A stretch of 64,000 nucleotides of DNA from Zanthoxylum bungeanum (Eukaryota > Streptophyta > Magnoliopsida > Sapindales > Rutaceae), in the NCBI GenBank assembly GCA_019454045.1, contig SKCR01033441.1, positions 1-64,000 on the forward strand, read 5' to 3'. The notes below the pieces were generated by a model. That model saw nothing but the letters and a program-made list of their open reading frames with translations. It was not told where the DNA came from and searched no databases. Shown in pieces: positions 33,150-46,959 of this stretch; position 1 is the first letter of the stretch, and every line of letters begins with the position of its first letter. The translations under genes and the position numbers were made by a program.

Positions 33150-35700
33150 TCCAGCTCACTATTCCGTCATTCAAACTGTATAGTACCGTTTGCGACTTTT
33201 AGTCGTCTTTATTGGTTAGGAAACTTGCTACAGTGTTCCCATTCACTTCAAGTTCTCCATCTCCAGAGTTAAGACAACATCCTTAGATCTCTAAGATACT
33301 AAGTATGTTCTTAACTTCAATCCAGTGACTATCACTATGATTGGCCTGTTTGTGAATCCACATGCTCAAAGCATATGAGACACTAGGTCTTGTACATTTT
33401 TCAATGTACAATTTCTCGGAGAGTTTCATCGAAAGCCAAGCTTTCACCGATTATTATTATGGGGAATTCATTTCCAAGAAATGACATATTATCATTATTG
33501 TATAGGACATTTATTGTCAGTGCTCTCCCACTAACCCTCTTATATACACAAGAATGATTTCGTTTTAAATCAAATCATACACTATTATGATTATATCAAA
33601 ACGATAATTTCAAGAACCTAATGCTTGCTTCAATCCAAACATGGATCGAATAACCTGCAAACCTTGTTTGCTAGTTTTGGTACGACAAAACCGACAGGAT
33701 GTTTTAAACATCCTCCAAATGGTTTCCTTTTCAGGAAAGCGATTTTGCCATTATGCTGACATATTTCACAAATGAAACATGCAGCTTAAGCAAGCATTAT
33801 CCAAATGGATTTACCATGGCAACAGTTAAAAGGTTGAATCGCAATCAACACAATGTTGATAACGATACCTTTCCGCTAAAAGCCTAACTTTATACGTTGG
33901 TATGTTGCCATCCATGTATGTCTTCATTGAAGACTTATAGTAGCAATAGGCATAATGCCTTGCGGTACATCAACTAGTATCCAAACTGGTTGATATACAT
34001 GGAATCCATTTTGGATGTCATGGCACTTTGCCATAATAGGGAGTCGATACCTTGTATCTCTTCCTCATACGTAGTCAGTTGGTATACCTCAATAAGATTG
34101 ACATCTTTATGAGGTGAGATCAGAAACCCATACCCCAGGTTATTTTCTAAATCTCTCCAACATATGCGGTTCTTGTGTATTCGAAGATTATTGGCAATAG
34201 TTTCATCCTTGACGAACTATTTATGTTCCATTAAGGAATAGGTGCTATGAATAGTATTACTCCGATTTTCATCGAATTTTACTATCCTCCCACTTACCAC
34301 TGCAAATAGGTATTCCTCTTAGGAAAACGGCATGGTGAGCAACAATTACATTGTTCTCAAGTGAGTTGTATAAGTACAATACTTTGGTATCCCTAGGATT
34401 ACCTACATTTGGCACTTATCCATTTGGGTTTTAGTTTGGTATCATCCAAACATATGCCTAGCATTCCCAAATTATCAGGAATGTGAAACTCAGTTTCCTT
34501 CCCGTTCATATCTAATATGAAATCTGTCAAATAGATTCTATGGAACCTTATTCAAAATAAGTTCTTGCACTGTTTATAGCTTATCTGTTGAAGGAAATGG
34601 TAGCTTAGAGCGACTCATAATTAACCTTATCATGTCCAACAAAATTCGGTTACTCAATTCGGACACATCGTCACTTTGACGTGTTCCGGGATGAGTTCTC
34701 ATTTGAAAGAATACTTTACTCTTTCGAATATATTAGAAACTTATTGCTTAAGTATTTTCCATTACGGTCTAACTGTGACGGTTTAATACTTTAGCCAATC
34801 TGTTTGTCTATTTCGTGTCGAAACTGTAAAAGTTTTCGATTTGTGTTCTTCAAAAGAAACACATAACCATAACGCGATGCCACATCCGTGAAGGTCACGT
34901 AATATTCATATCCACCTCTAGCCTAGCTAGATATGGGCCCACTTGCTTCATTATGAACTAGGGCTAACAGAACGGTGGCATTAACACTTTTACCATGTAA
35001 ATGTGTTATAGGCACATTGCCCAATAAACTAGATTCGTAGACTTTATTTGATTGGAATCAAAACAGTCCTAGTACCCACTCTTCAAAAGTGCGGATATAC
35101 AAGTCTTGTTTAATTGTGTCCCCGACATCAATGCCACAATTAGTTTCATCTAATCAAATCAGTTTGAGCTGTTTGTTTGTCATGTTATATTTTGAGATTT
35201 ATTTATATTCAAAATATAAATTATGTTATACACATCAAATGTGTTTATCTTAATATCATCTTTATAAAATAAAACACTTTAGTGTTCTAGAATATAAAGG
35301 TTCACCCGCAGCGGGTTATACACTGATATAAAGATAATGTTTCTAGTCAAACTAGTTACATTATAACAGTTTCCTAATTTAGATACACACCCGAGGGTAG
35401 TTCCTAAAATTAGGTTTCTACGGTTAAAACAGCGACAATCGTCCCGTTTCCAATTCACAGATAAATCTCTATTGAAGTCAGTGTCCTGTTCAAAACAGAT
35501 TCTAAACATCAATACATATATTTATGTATCACAGTAAGTATTTAAAATCTAATTTTAATACTAGTAGTGAACATAATGTTGACAAACATATTTGAAGTCA
35601 GAGCCTTGCTTGTCTTCAATTCCTTCATGTCTGCATTGTTCAAACGGCAGTCATGCTTCCGTGATCCCGTTTGCCACATTTAAGGCAGACATTTTGGGAT
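33150..35700 (-). pseudogene. Decayed copia pol (RT, integrase, zinc knuckle)
   Basis: Collinear at DNA level with 46750-49400: the RT part around 33380-33830, integrase around 34600-34830 (opposite CAAAATTCGGTTACTCAATT), and the zinc knuckle at 35687-35661, which reads CLKCGKRDH and then loses its last Cys to a stop. No frame longer than about 80 codons remains. It is identified mainly by similarity to the better-preserved copy at 46360-49590. Confidence 0.7.
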
Positions 35701-36660
35701 ATGTCCTTTATCTTCCTAGAAGATCATAATGATTTTGCCTTTGCCCTTTTCAACATTCCAGTAGCCTTTGGCCAAGCCTCGGGTTTCTAGAATATCGAAG
35801 TAAGGTGCGACTAGCGCTACTTGCCTAATTACAAAGTTTGACTTTTATCTCCTTGAGAATAGTCATTAACTCTCCAAGAGTTATCAATTGCAATTTTAGT
35901 ACTTCTAAAATCTAAACATAGATTTATGAATATCCTTCAATTTCATCATCATACTTTTAAGGATCTAATCCTTAGTTCTGATTCAGAAATTAAGGAGTCT
36001 ACTGCGACAAGCTTAATGGATTAAGCACTTAAGTTATCATTACATAAATCTTCCAAAGATTATGCTCTACTATTTGCTTAACTCTGGGCTTAGGCTTAAT
36101 ATATTATTTTATCAAATAAAATAACTTATTATTTTTCCAGGACCATCTTGAAATAATTCCCAATTTGAAAAAATTATAGTTGTTTAAATACATTTTCACC
36201 AAGGATTATGTTTTAAACACTATCTTTCATTTATCTTGATTCTATAGTCCAACTATTTAATCAACGATTTGTGGTACTATGTTATTATAATGATTATTAT
36301 AGTCCAACTATATAATCAAATATAATTTAAATTAATTAACCTCAATTACATTGATTACTATAATCCAATTATAAAATCAACTGTAAATTGAAATTAATTA
36401 ATTCAAATATATTGATTACTAAAATCCAATTATATAATCAACATAAATACAGTCCAACTGCTTTTTAAAACAACAATTAAATATTAGTCCAACTAATATA
36501 TTAATTTATATGACGAATGATATTTGAATGAGCGCGTATGGCAAGTAATTAAATGAGTATTGCAAATTCAATTCTTGCCACCCACTATTTTTCGGCGAGC
36601 CTCTAACCCTCTGTCGAGTACTCGGGAAACCGCATTTCCTAGTGGGCTAGGATCCCGTTA
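35701..36660 (-). pseudogene. Decayed copia gag, reverse
   Basis: Lies between the zinc knuckle and the leader, where gag is expected, and is collinear with 61500-62270. It holds AT-rich repeats of the type TATAGTCCAACTATATAATC (36240-36500). No gag motif is readable apart from the knuckle. The assignment is from position. Confidence 0.45.
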
Positions 36661-38605
36661 AATATCCACAATCTTGACTTTGGCCAACAAATTGTATGAT
36701 AATTTACTAGGTAGATCTCTAGATCGATTGGATCCATCCAATTCCTAGATCCGGTAGGGGGACATCCAAGTCTGAAACATATATCTCATATATGCCAATA
36801 TATCCAATATATTGCCTAACCTTTTTCCTCTGAATCAACTAAGCCTTGGCTTTGGCACAACAAACTAAGTGATCCCACTCAAGCGCGACCCATTGATCAT
36901 GGAAAGCTTCGTAATCAATGTCGATGGACAAAAAGTGGTCTTGACTTTGGCCAACAAACCACAACTTGGACAAGACACTGATATGGAACAAAGCCATCAT
37001 GATTTAAACACATCCTCGACGGACAAAGGCCTTGACTTTGGCCAACAAGCCAATCCCAGTCTCGGATCTTGAGTGAGAATCACTCAATGGAAGGAAAAAC
37101 GCTTAATATTGTTTGAGGGTTTTTCGCGTGCAAATTGGCAACCAATTTATTAACTTTGTTAAGGTCTCATCATCATACACCCTTAAACATGCATTCTAAA
37201 CAAATAATAAAGCGCGTATAATAAAATAATAATGATATGCGGATGGATACTTTACACATTGATCCTAGATCAAATCTCTCACTTTCTCTCTCCAACTAGC
37301 ACATGTATTACTTCTACCCGTTACACTACACTTCTAAAGAAACCTCATTTACATTGAGGGGAATAGGTGAGAAGAGATTACAAAGAATATAGAGGTGATA
37401 AGGCTGGACACGCAGGTCCAATTAATAAATCAAATTTATTACAATTTCCAAAATTGCCCCACACATCTAATATCCATCTGATATACATTATTCATGCATC
37501 GCAACCATGTATTCACACAAGCATGTTATCACTCAATCTAATCAAATTAATTAATATGATAATTAGTGACCATCCAATGTTCAAACAACGATTTGATTTT
37601 GCTCGAGTCAAACTCGTTTTGCGAATAAGTACATAAAGTACGAATTCTCGAATTAAATTAAACTACATAATTAAATCCAATTTAATATGTATTTAATCCT
37701 AATTCATTATTTAATTCCAAATTAAATATTACACTTTATTAATAAACTTTTACGACTTAAATTCCAAATTTAATCGTTACGGGTCTCAAAGCCCGATTAA
37801 TATCCAATATTAATTTAATTAAAGTCCAATGAGCTTTTAATTAATTTCTTGAGGCGTGGACTTTTGGTCAACTCGGGTCAAACGGATAACCAAAATCCAA
37901 TCCGGGAGTTACCCCATTAGCCCAAAAATCAATCTTGGCCCATTAGGCCCAATTAAACTTTAAGGTTCACTAAGTCGCATTTGGGCTTTATGGAAGTGGT
38001 TTTGGGCCCAATTGGATCCAATCCATTTGGCCTAAACCTAACTTGATACAATCAAGCCCAATAAGCCCAATTACAACACAACAAGCCCAAATCCAATTTT
38101 AAGGCCCAAATAATTAAATCACAAAAACCCAATTTCATAATTTAATTACCAAAGTGCATTAACACAATTAATCATCCAAATCAATATTTCCAAAACATCA
38201 ATTAACCTAATTATTATGCTCATTTACATCAAATAGTGTCCAACACATTTTGATCAAAATCAAACCCAATTATTCATGCTCAAAGTCTCGACCAAGGAGG
38301 ATTTCCATGTCCAATTTTATACCCAATCCAATTGAATCCAAATTAACATTAAATCAACATCCCAAATTATTTTCAAGTCATCCAATGAATCAATAAACAA
38401 AAAATCCAAGACAATTTAGGGTTCTCTATTTTCGGCCGACACACCAAAATTGGGGAAAATTGTTCCATACACTTTTTCATCAAATTGATCCAATCAATCA
38501 TCAATTCAACAACTTTACAGCATAATAATTCATCCATTTCATTAAATCATTCCCAAATTCGTTTTGCCCAATTTTAACCCTAAAATCAATTTCATGCTTT
38601 CAAAG
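36661..38605 (-). other. Copia leader with repeated motif
   Basis: Non-coding. CTTGACTTTGGCCAACAA occurs at 36673-36690, 36940-36957 and 37031-37048, with a variant at about 36845. Further right is a stretch rich in GGCCC/AAGCCCAA words (37910-38130). The same features recur in the same order at 62287-63700. Short plus-strand frames (36869-37072, 37367-37636) have no known domain. Confidence 0.6.
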
Positions 38606-38607
38606 GC

Positions 38608-38619
38608 TCAAGATACCAT
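38608..38619 (-). other. Mutated primer binding site, reverse
   Basis: GCTCAAGATACCA-like sequence stands where GCTCTGATACCA is found in the other copies. The mismatches fit a decayed site next to the 5' LTR. Confidence 0.7.
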
Positions 38620-40673
38620 TATTGGTCTACTCTAAGCTTCCCAAGATCATTAATCAAGCATAAAACAAGTATAATACAACATCAAAGGAGGTGCAGAAAA
38701 ACTCACAAGGATCGGTTGAGATGCGGTGTTGAACAAAATGAACTGCCCTCCTCCATGAAGCTCAGCAGTGGGCTGCTCGGTGTGGGGACTGCTCGGCGGT
38801 TGGGTGGTCTTCCTCCTCCAAGAATCGGCCATGGATGTCTTTTGAAGCTCCAAGCTTTGTTATAAACTTCCATCCTCACGAACTCACTGCCCTATCACCT
38901 TGGTATGCCTCCTATGTGTGCTAGCACCCAAGAAACTTGCCACAAATTTCTTTAGCTTCTCCTTCATCACTTGGTCAAACCAGAAAACAGAGAGGAGAAG
39001 AGGCGTGAGAGAGAAGAAGGTTTTTGGCTCCAAAAAGAGTGAAAACCGAGAGAGAGAGAAGGAAATAAAAAGTGTAAAAAGGTTTTTATAATTTCCAAAA
39101 TTAATAAACCATTTACCATTTTTAATTCCAAAAAGTCAAGCATTAAATGCTTGTCAATCAATACACATCAACTCACATAAATAAATGGTCAACTTGTCAC
39201 ATCACTCAAAATGACATGTGATTTGACCCTTGATGTCACTAATGATTTGACGCTTGATTTGAATTACGTGCCGCACTCGAATTCGAAATGCAAATGCACT
39301 CGCAAACAATCTAGGGCTTGGGTTCGCTAATTCCAAATTAACAAATTTTCCGTTGCGACGCAATTAAACGATTACGCCTAGCGAAATCACTATTCACGTC
39401 CCTAACGAATTAATTCTAAATTAACTCATTCGCCCGACTTAAAATCTAATTTTAATTCCGCGTCGAAATCCAATTTTGTATAATATATCAAATATATTAT
39501 TTTATCGATTAATTCCAAATTAATCGTTCTCTCTCTTAATTGATATTTTATCCCAGATAAAATATCTCCGCAACTAATCCCAGATTAATTTTCTCTCTCA
39601 TTAAATTAATCCTAGATTAATTAGAGTGCGAGTCATACGTCATCGGTGAATCTTCGGGAAGCGACCCATGAGATCCCCAGATATTTTGGCAGTAAATCGG
39701 GTCGTCGGACTATCCGAACATGTAAGTACCTAGTACTACGTTTACACTGATTCACAAGACAAGGTTGGCTTCTAGCAAAGCGCCATGCCTACCCAATTCT
39801 CCAGAAACATGCTTACAGGAATAAGCGATCTATATCAGGCGTAGTATACGTGGTATTGAGTATTTCTGTCCAGTATCAGATGATCACGTGCTAGGCGTGG
39901 GGCTGGAATTGTGTCTGCCCCGTACGAAGCACATGTCAGATGTCTGGCAACTAGTCTCTATATCGGATAACTATGACCTAGTCATATTATCCCGATGACT
40001 GCAGTACTTAAGAGAAGCAGTACCATATCCTACGTGACCATCATCTCCATATGACTGGAGTGACACTTCCGTCTTGACATCACACCCAACACACTACGAT
40101 TCTCAATATACCCAGCATTGGCGTAAACAGAACCAGTTAAAGCCATGGATGACCGCAACCAAAGTATATTGATTGTCGCAAGTATTAGTGGTGCAAATCT
40201 CAGGTTAAGACCAAATACACCTACCCTGATTTCGGACTTCCATAGACACATATTCATACTACCAATGGAATTCTGAGGGGGTCTATCCAGAGCGAAGCTG
40301 TTTCCCGTACCATCGGTAAAACACAACCTCCTATTACAATTGAATGAGTATCCTATACCCAAATATATGAGAACTATGTCGTTGTGCCCTCACAACGCGC
40401 ACAAGTGTAATACTAGTCTTTTTCTTATTTATCGATGTCCAATCTCGATAATACTCTGACTAGGGATATTTAATGATTTATCATTCGTGGACTGATACTG
40501 TCTCATATCATTCTCCATCCAGGAACAAATCATAGGGACCTCCTATCATTTATACATCTAGGTGAAATAATCACAAATGATAAGAGTGCAATCTCCTTTA
40601 TCACATAGTTAATTTGTACAACAATACCATGATATGTACAAATAGTGACGCTTTGGGTCATAATTGTCCAACA
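38620..40673 (-). repeat. 5' LTR of the 30726 copia element
   Basis: Begins TATTGGTCTAC (first TG mutated to TA) and ends TTGTCCAACA, followed by the target duplication AATAG. Same length as its partner. Small frames inside are LTR sequence. Confidence 0.9.
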
Positions 40674-40678
40674 AATAG

Positions 40679-41661
40679 ACGTATTTAGCTTAATTTAATT
40701 GGATTAAATAAAAGTTGTAGACAATGAACTAGTCAATTGGTTAAACTTTCCCTAGATTTAATTGGATTAAATCAAAGTGGTAGACAAATTGGATTAAGCT
40801 CACCTAAAAGTTTAGTAGAACTTTTATTAATTAAAAATTACATATGCTTCACTATAACAGATAAGCTTGAGCAAGTTTTTATAAGCTTGAGAAACTAAAG
40901 CAAGCAAGAATTAGAGATATTAGCCTAAGTAAATGAGGTGTTTAGAGAAGCTTTGGAATTTCTCTACAACATTTCAACAAGGAGAAAAAGATTGCATTTT
41001 AGAATCAAACATGCTAGTTTTGGAAGTTGAGATTGGATCTTGGAATTAAGCTTGCTAGCTTTTGAAGTTCTGTACAATATTTAAACAAGGAGAATAAGAT
41101 TGGATATTGGAATCAAACTTACTAGGTAAGTTTCATCTTCTCTAAAGCTATGTTTTCATTAGTTGGTTGTTTTCATTAATGAAGTATATAATGATGTATT
41201 ATGTATTGGATAGATAATAACATAGCTTGATGTTTAAATTAGGCTAATGAATTGTGTATGGATACTTGAAAATATAAAACAATATGCTTGTAATTAGGTC
41301 AAAATGTTCATGTTGGATATGAACATAAAATTAGAATTTTGAACTCTTGATGATAGCTTGGAGTTATAGCTACCATTATAGAATCACTTGACCACCTGTA
41401 AGTTAACTAGAATTGTTCATGAGTCATTTTATTCTGGGATTCCATAAGAGCTGCTGCCCATGACTGTTGAAACTTCATTATCTCCGTTTCAGAGTTTCCG
41501 AACTCCGATTTGGACCCTGTTTTATCCTAATAACTCGTAACAGAATATAGTATTCCATACAATAATTTAAAAATACACATATACTTGATATCCATGGGTT
41601 AGACCCATTTTTATTTCGTGGGGAACCGATCAGGCCATAGGGTCCCACAACCGCCCCAACA
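40679..41661 (+). mobile_element. Forward copia-type LTR, right portion
   Basis: Continues the LTR interrupted at 30725. It is the inverted counterpart of 27331-28700 (e.g. GTTTCCGAACTCCGATTTGG, GGTTAGACCCATTTTTATT). It ends near CGCCCCAACA. No PBS follows, so it is a solo LTR or truncated just after the LTR. Confidence 0.7.
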
Positions 41662-42743
41662 ACAAAGTCATTGGGGCTATTAATCCCGAGCTTCCCACAT
41701 CAGTTAACTCGGTTGGATGCGAAACAGGTGCATCGAGAGGCAGAATAATGAGGGGAATTGCGAAAGAAGACTCAGATTCTGACATTCCTAAAAATGGATT
41801 ACCCGATGAGTGAGGATAGTAAAGTTACAAAACCATTTTCTACAAGTTGTGGGCCTATTTTTATTGTTAGATGGGCATGTTGTCTACTTAGGGTTTACTA
41901 TATCATCCCTTCTAAGTCGTTAACCCTAGATAGCACTAAATGGCCTAGCAATGGCGAAATAGTAAGTTTGCAAGTAAAAATATAACCAAACACAGAAAAC
42001 CAACTCGGCCCGACTCATGCGAAACAAGACCAACAACAAATCCTAGAAACATTTGTATACAATGCAAATCTAGAAGTTCATACATTAAACCAGAATACAA
42101 GCACAAACAGGCAGAACCTAGAAATACAAATATTAGCCCCATAAACCTACAGAAAACCCATGAACGTGTTACATATTCATCATGCTCATCACACATTAGT
42201 TGAAAAATATAGAGCATGTTCAATATAAGGAAATAAAGAGGAGAGTCGAGGAGTACTTACTTGTATTGAAGGTTGAATTTGGAGATGATGATCAAAGAAG
42301 GTTGATTAAAGGAGCTCGAAGTGGTAGAGAATGCCTGAATTTCAAAGAAATGTTTGGATAAGACAGAGTTGTAAAGTTATAAAATAAACATAATTGACCC
42401 TTAAATAGGCTGATCGGGCTGGTCTTGATCGCTGGATTGGAATGGGAATGATGGATTAGTGACACGTGTCAGGTCAATTGCTGCCGTTGAATTTAGATTG
42501 AAGGGCTCGGATAAAAGCCATATGGTTGGTTGATCTAAGCCATTCAAGTTTTGATGGTCAAGTTACGGATGGGTGACACCTGGCACATCAAAGAAACGAA
42601 ATGAAAGTGGTTTTGATGTACATTTAAGGAAGATCACTGAAAACTCCTAGGGACGTTTCAGAATCATAGGAGCACCTTTTTGAATGGCGGTGAAAAAAAT
42701 GAAGTAATCAGAAAATGATATTCTTGACAGCATGTAGAGCAAG
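41662..42743. other. Unassigned region, possible LTR promoter on minus strand
   Basis: No gene is recognised. Read on the minus strand, 42660-42250 resembles a gypsy LTR U3/R region: a GACACGTGTCAC motif near 42463, a weak TATA-like GCCTATTTAAGGG near 42410-42398, then a CT-rich transcribed start and a GTAAGTAC splice-donor-like site near 42255. The frames at 41758-41985 and 41945-42223 show no known domain. Confidence 0.3.
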
Positions 42744-44385
42744 TGATCGGTGCGTAATCACACACGTATAATGCAAGCGCACGTATCGTTCAAGTAGTAT
42801 AAATGTATCGATCCCACGAGGACTTAATACCTAAGCTATTAATTTATGAATGCAAGCCTCTGTCGATGGTCAGCTGTAAATACCCAATGTAACCCAATTA
42901 ATCATATGTCTAGGTCAACCAAGTTACCTGAATTCATTAACATTAAGTTCCAATTATGGCTAACCCGCCCGACATGTATATGTCTATCCTGTAAGAAAAT
43001 CTATTAAAGGGTTATCTATCCTCAATGAATCGTGGGTTATTAAGTCTAAGGCTGAAACCTAAAATTCATTTGTCAAGTTTATTTTAAGTTTACCACATCA
43101 ATATTATTAATGGCGAGTTAACAAGAGTATTAAGCTTAAGACTTAATAAATAAACCTATTTACATTACCCAAACTATAAAATAACCCCTAATGAACCTGT
43201 GATATTGGAATTCATCACAACCCCAAATAACGAGTTTAGTTATGACACATAATTAATGCTAATAAAAGCTTAAATAAAGGAAATGACATAAAGTAAATGC
43301 TTGAAAGTAAATGCTGAAAATTAAATAAAGTAAATGCTGGAAAGTAAATATTGGAAAATAAAAGGGAAAAGTACAATAAAAGAAAATGCAGGGGTTAGAG
43401 GATCCACTTTTATTACTTTTGTTTTAGATATCTCCCTTATTATAATATATTAACTTTGCATGATATTACAAACCGACCATATAGGCGGTATCCTGATTAA
43501 GTCAAATTTATAAGTAATTCCAACCGACCATACAAGCGGTATTCAGTTTAGTCATGTTTAAACCAATTTTATAATTAAGTCCAACCGACCATAAAAGTGG
43601 TATCCTCATTAAGTCAGGCTTTAAATAGATTATATATTATAATTAAGGGGGATTAATCTAAATATTAGTAATAAAAGCTTTATCTATCACCCCAGCAAGG
43701 GGAAGTTACCTCCTCATTGCTGAAAAGTAAATACTGAAAAGTAAAGAAAATAAAGTACTATTGCGTAAAAGTAAATTAAATTAAATGCTGAAAGTAAAGA
43801 CTGAAAGTAAATAAAAGAAAGTGCTAATGCGAAAATAAAATACTGAAAGCTGTAAATAAACAAACAAGATATAATTCTCTTAGTATTCTTAAGGAATTCT
43901 TTAGAAGAAAGTATGAAATGAAATCTGAAATTCGGCCTCTATTTATAGGGAAAACTTGGCCTATCGCGTCGCGATGCGCGTAACATTACGTGTAGCGACG
44001 CGCGTTGATCTTCGACTTGTGGCGCTACTTCTGCGGAGATGGTGACACGTGTCCGGCGGCTGTTGGTAGCTGAATTATTGGCTGACTTAAGTGCTGACGT
44101 GGCGACCACTGGATTATTATGATGACATCATTGTGACGTATGTGCTGACGTGGTGCTGATGTGACGATGATGATTGTCGGCAACATGTGATGATGACACG
44201 TGTCCGACACACGTTACCAGATTTTACTGGGATGTTGACACGTGGCAGGCACATGTTAGCAAATGCTAATGATAGCAAACTTCTCTGATTGTGACATGTG
44301 TCCGGCGTATTTTAAAAATCACCAATTAAGTCCAACCGACCATAAAGACGCATTTTAGCGGACTCTGACGCACGTTAGCGGTCGT
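42744..44385 (-). mobile_element. Old gypsy LTR of the 49597 family, reverse, split
   Basis: Starts TGATCGGTGCGTAATCAC, a diverged form of TGACCGGCGTAAACAC, and follows the younger LTRs: TCGATCCCACGAGG, the CAACCGACCATA repeats, AAAGTAAA runs, a TATA-like GCCTCTATTTATAGGG, CGCGTCGCGATGCGCG, and G-box motifs (three CACGTG between 44040 and 44240). It breaks at 44385, where a copia LTR begins; the rest should lie beyond the window. A left duplication candidate is GCAAG (42739-42743). Confidence 0.75.
43465..43620. repeat. Tandem CAACCGACCATA repeats in old gypsy LTR
   Basis: Three units of the form CCAACCGACCATA..GGTATCC..AAGTCA, spaced about 60 bp. The same array appears in the younger LTRs near 50405, 53505 and 60180. 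Confidence 0.75.
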
Positions 44386-46351
44386 TGTTGGGTTTTTTAG
44401 GTCATCCCAAGATCAATTAAGCAGTGAAAAGTGCGAATACAACAAAGTAAAGTTGCAAAAATACTTACTTTGATAGGCTTTGCGATGTGAAGAACACAAA
44501 ATTTTTGCTCCATGGATGAAGCTATCGGCCATGCCCCTTTTGTGCTCCTTGTTTCGGTCAAGCCCTCCATGTGTGCTCCAAGCTCTGAGCTCTGTGAATG
44601 GATTCCATGCTCATGAATGGGTTTCCCTATCACCTTTATTTGATCCATTGGATGTGCTAGCATCTTGGAAATTTTGCCATAAATTTCCCTTTGCCTTATT
44701 GTTGTTCTCGGCCAAGCCAAGAACATTTGAGAGAAAATAGTTCCAATGCCGTGAAGAGGGAGAGGAGAAGAGAAGTGTGTTGTGTGTGTGTTGATGCAAA
44801 AGAAAATCATATACCAAAAATAAAATAAATGGTAAAGGTCAATCAATCCATCACACAAATGTGTTGCACAAGCAACCATCAAATCCCATCAACCAAAAGT
44901 AAGGTGAAAGACAAGTGATGTGACTTGATGTGACAAGTGGGTCCCACTTGATTCAAAATGCGAGTGGGCCCGCAACACATCCCGGGCTCGGGTTTGCTAA
45001 TTCTGAATTAACGAATTTTCCGTTGCGATGTAATTAAATCAAATTTAATTAAATAATTATGCCTAGCAAAATTACTATTCACGTTACTAGCGAATTAATT
45101 CTAAATTAACTCGTTCGCCCGAATTAAAATCTAATTTTAATTCCACGTCGAAATCTAATTTCGTATAATATATTGAATACATTATTTTATCGATTAATTC
45201 CAAATTAATCGTTCTCTCTCTTTAAATAATATTTTATCACATATAAAATATCTCTATAATTAATCCTAGATTAATTTTCTTTCTTTAATAATTAATCCCA
45301 GATTAATTATGTGCTAGTCATACGTCATCGGTGAATCTTCGGGAAGCGACCCATGAGATCCCTGGATATGTTGGCAGTAAATCCGGTCGTCGGACTATCC
45401 GAACACGTACGTACCTAGTACTACATTTTTACCAATTTACAAGACATGGTTGACTTCTAGCAAAGCACCGTGCCTACCCAATTCTCCAGAAATATTATTA
45501 AAGGAATATGTTATTTATATCAGGCGTAGTATACGTAGTATTGCGTATTGCGATCCAGTATCTGATGTCACGTGCAAGGCCTAGGGCTGGAATTGTGTCT
45601 GCCCCGTACGAAGCACATATCGGATCTCTGGTAACTAGTCTCTATAATCAGATAATCATTACCTAGTCATATTATCCCGATTACTGCAGTACTAAAGAGT
45701 ACTAGTTCCGTATCCTGCGTGATCATCATCTCCATATGACTGGAGTGATACTTCCATCTTGACATCACACCTAATACACTACGATTCTCAATATACCCAG
45801 AAGAGGCGTACAGAGAACCTATTAAAGCCCTGGATGACCAAAACTAAAGTATATTGATTGTCGCAAGTATTAGCGGTGCAAGACTCAGGTTAAGACCAAA
45901 TACACCTACCCTGATTCGGACTTCCATAGACACATAGTCATACTACCAATGGAATTCCGAGGGGTCTATCCAGAGCGAAGCTTTTTCCGTACCATCGGTA
46001 AACACAACCTCCTATTACACTTGCATTAGTATCCAATGCCCAAATATATGAGAACTATGTCGTTATGCTCCCACAACGCGCACAAGTGAAATACTAGTCT
46101 ATTCCGCATTATCGATGTCCAATCTCGATAATACTGCGACTAGGGATGTTTTAATGATTAAACCTTCATGGATTGATATTGTCTCATATTTTATCAATAC
46201 AGAACTAATCGTATGGACTTTTATCATTTATATATCCCGGTAATCTAATTACAAATGATAAAAGAGCAATTTCCTTTGTCACATAGTTAATTTGTACAAC
46301 AACACAATGTTCTGTACAAATAGTGATGCTATAGGTCATAATTGTCCAACA
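44386..46351 (-). repeat. 3' LTR of the 44386 copia element
   Basis: 1966 bp, TGTTGGGTTTTTTAGG to TTGTCCAACA. Full-length member of the family with the AT palindrome block at 45190-45310. Frames within (44397-44882, 44480-44740) are LTR sequence. Confidence 0.9.
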
Positions 46352-46366
46352 ATCTCCCACTTGGCC
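46352..46366 (-). other. Polypurine tract, reverse
   Basis: ATCTCCCACTTGGCC; on the minus strand GGCCAAGTGGGAGAT precedes the LTR start directly. Confidence 0.85.
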
Positions 46367-46959
46367 CATAGCCAATCACTCAAGTGTCCTACACTTGAAC
46401 TATGTACGGTTCGCTCAAACTTCTGCTGAGAAACTACTTTCGTCAGCGGATTTACAAGGTTATCATCTGATGCGATTTATTCGATCATCACATCGCCACG
46501 ATGTATGATCCGAACGAATCAGATGAATAGTTGAAGTATATACTTGGATCATTGATGAGACCATTAATTCTTTAGCCTGTGCTGTAGCCTAGCTCAGCCG
46601 CTAACAGAACTACACCTAATTTTATTAGGATTATTTAGATCGAAAGTGCTTCTATTGCTACCTCAGCTGTAGCAATATTCCACTTTTGTTGTTTATTCGG
46701 TAACCGTATCTTGCTTGGAAGATTTCTAGCTCACTGTTTCGTTGTTCAAACTATATAGTACCTTATTACGACTTATAGTCGTTTTTGTTGGTTAGGAAAC
46801 TTGCAGCAGTGAATCCAGTCACTTCAAGTTATCCTTCTCCATAGCTCAAGAAGGCATCCTTAGTTCATCTAAGATACTTAAGGATGTTCTTAACATCAAT
46901 CCAGTGACTATCACTTGGATTGGTCTTATTGTGACTCCATATGCTCAAAGCATATGAGA

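Larger units (their letters stand above)
30726..40673 (-). mobile_element. Complete copia element, reverse, TSD AATAG
   Basis: 9948 bp. The LTRs at 30726-32779 and 38620-40673 are both 2054 bp and collinear with scattered substitutions. PPT is at 32780-32794 and a mutated PBS at 38608-38619. The target duplication AATAG is at 30721-30725 and 40674-40678. The interior holds decayed pol and gag in reverse and a 2-kb leader. It is inserted in a forward LTR. All coding parts are broken, so it is structurally complete but not autonomous. Confidence 0.9.

Noticed and set aside
44397..44882. 161-codon minus-strand frame
   Set aside because: Lies wholly inside the start of the copia LTR. The corresponding positions at 20722 and 38620 are not open.
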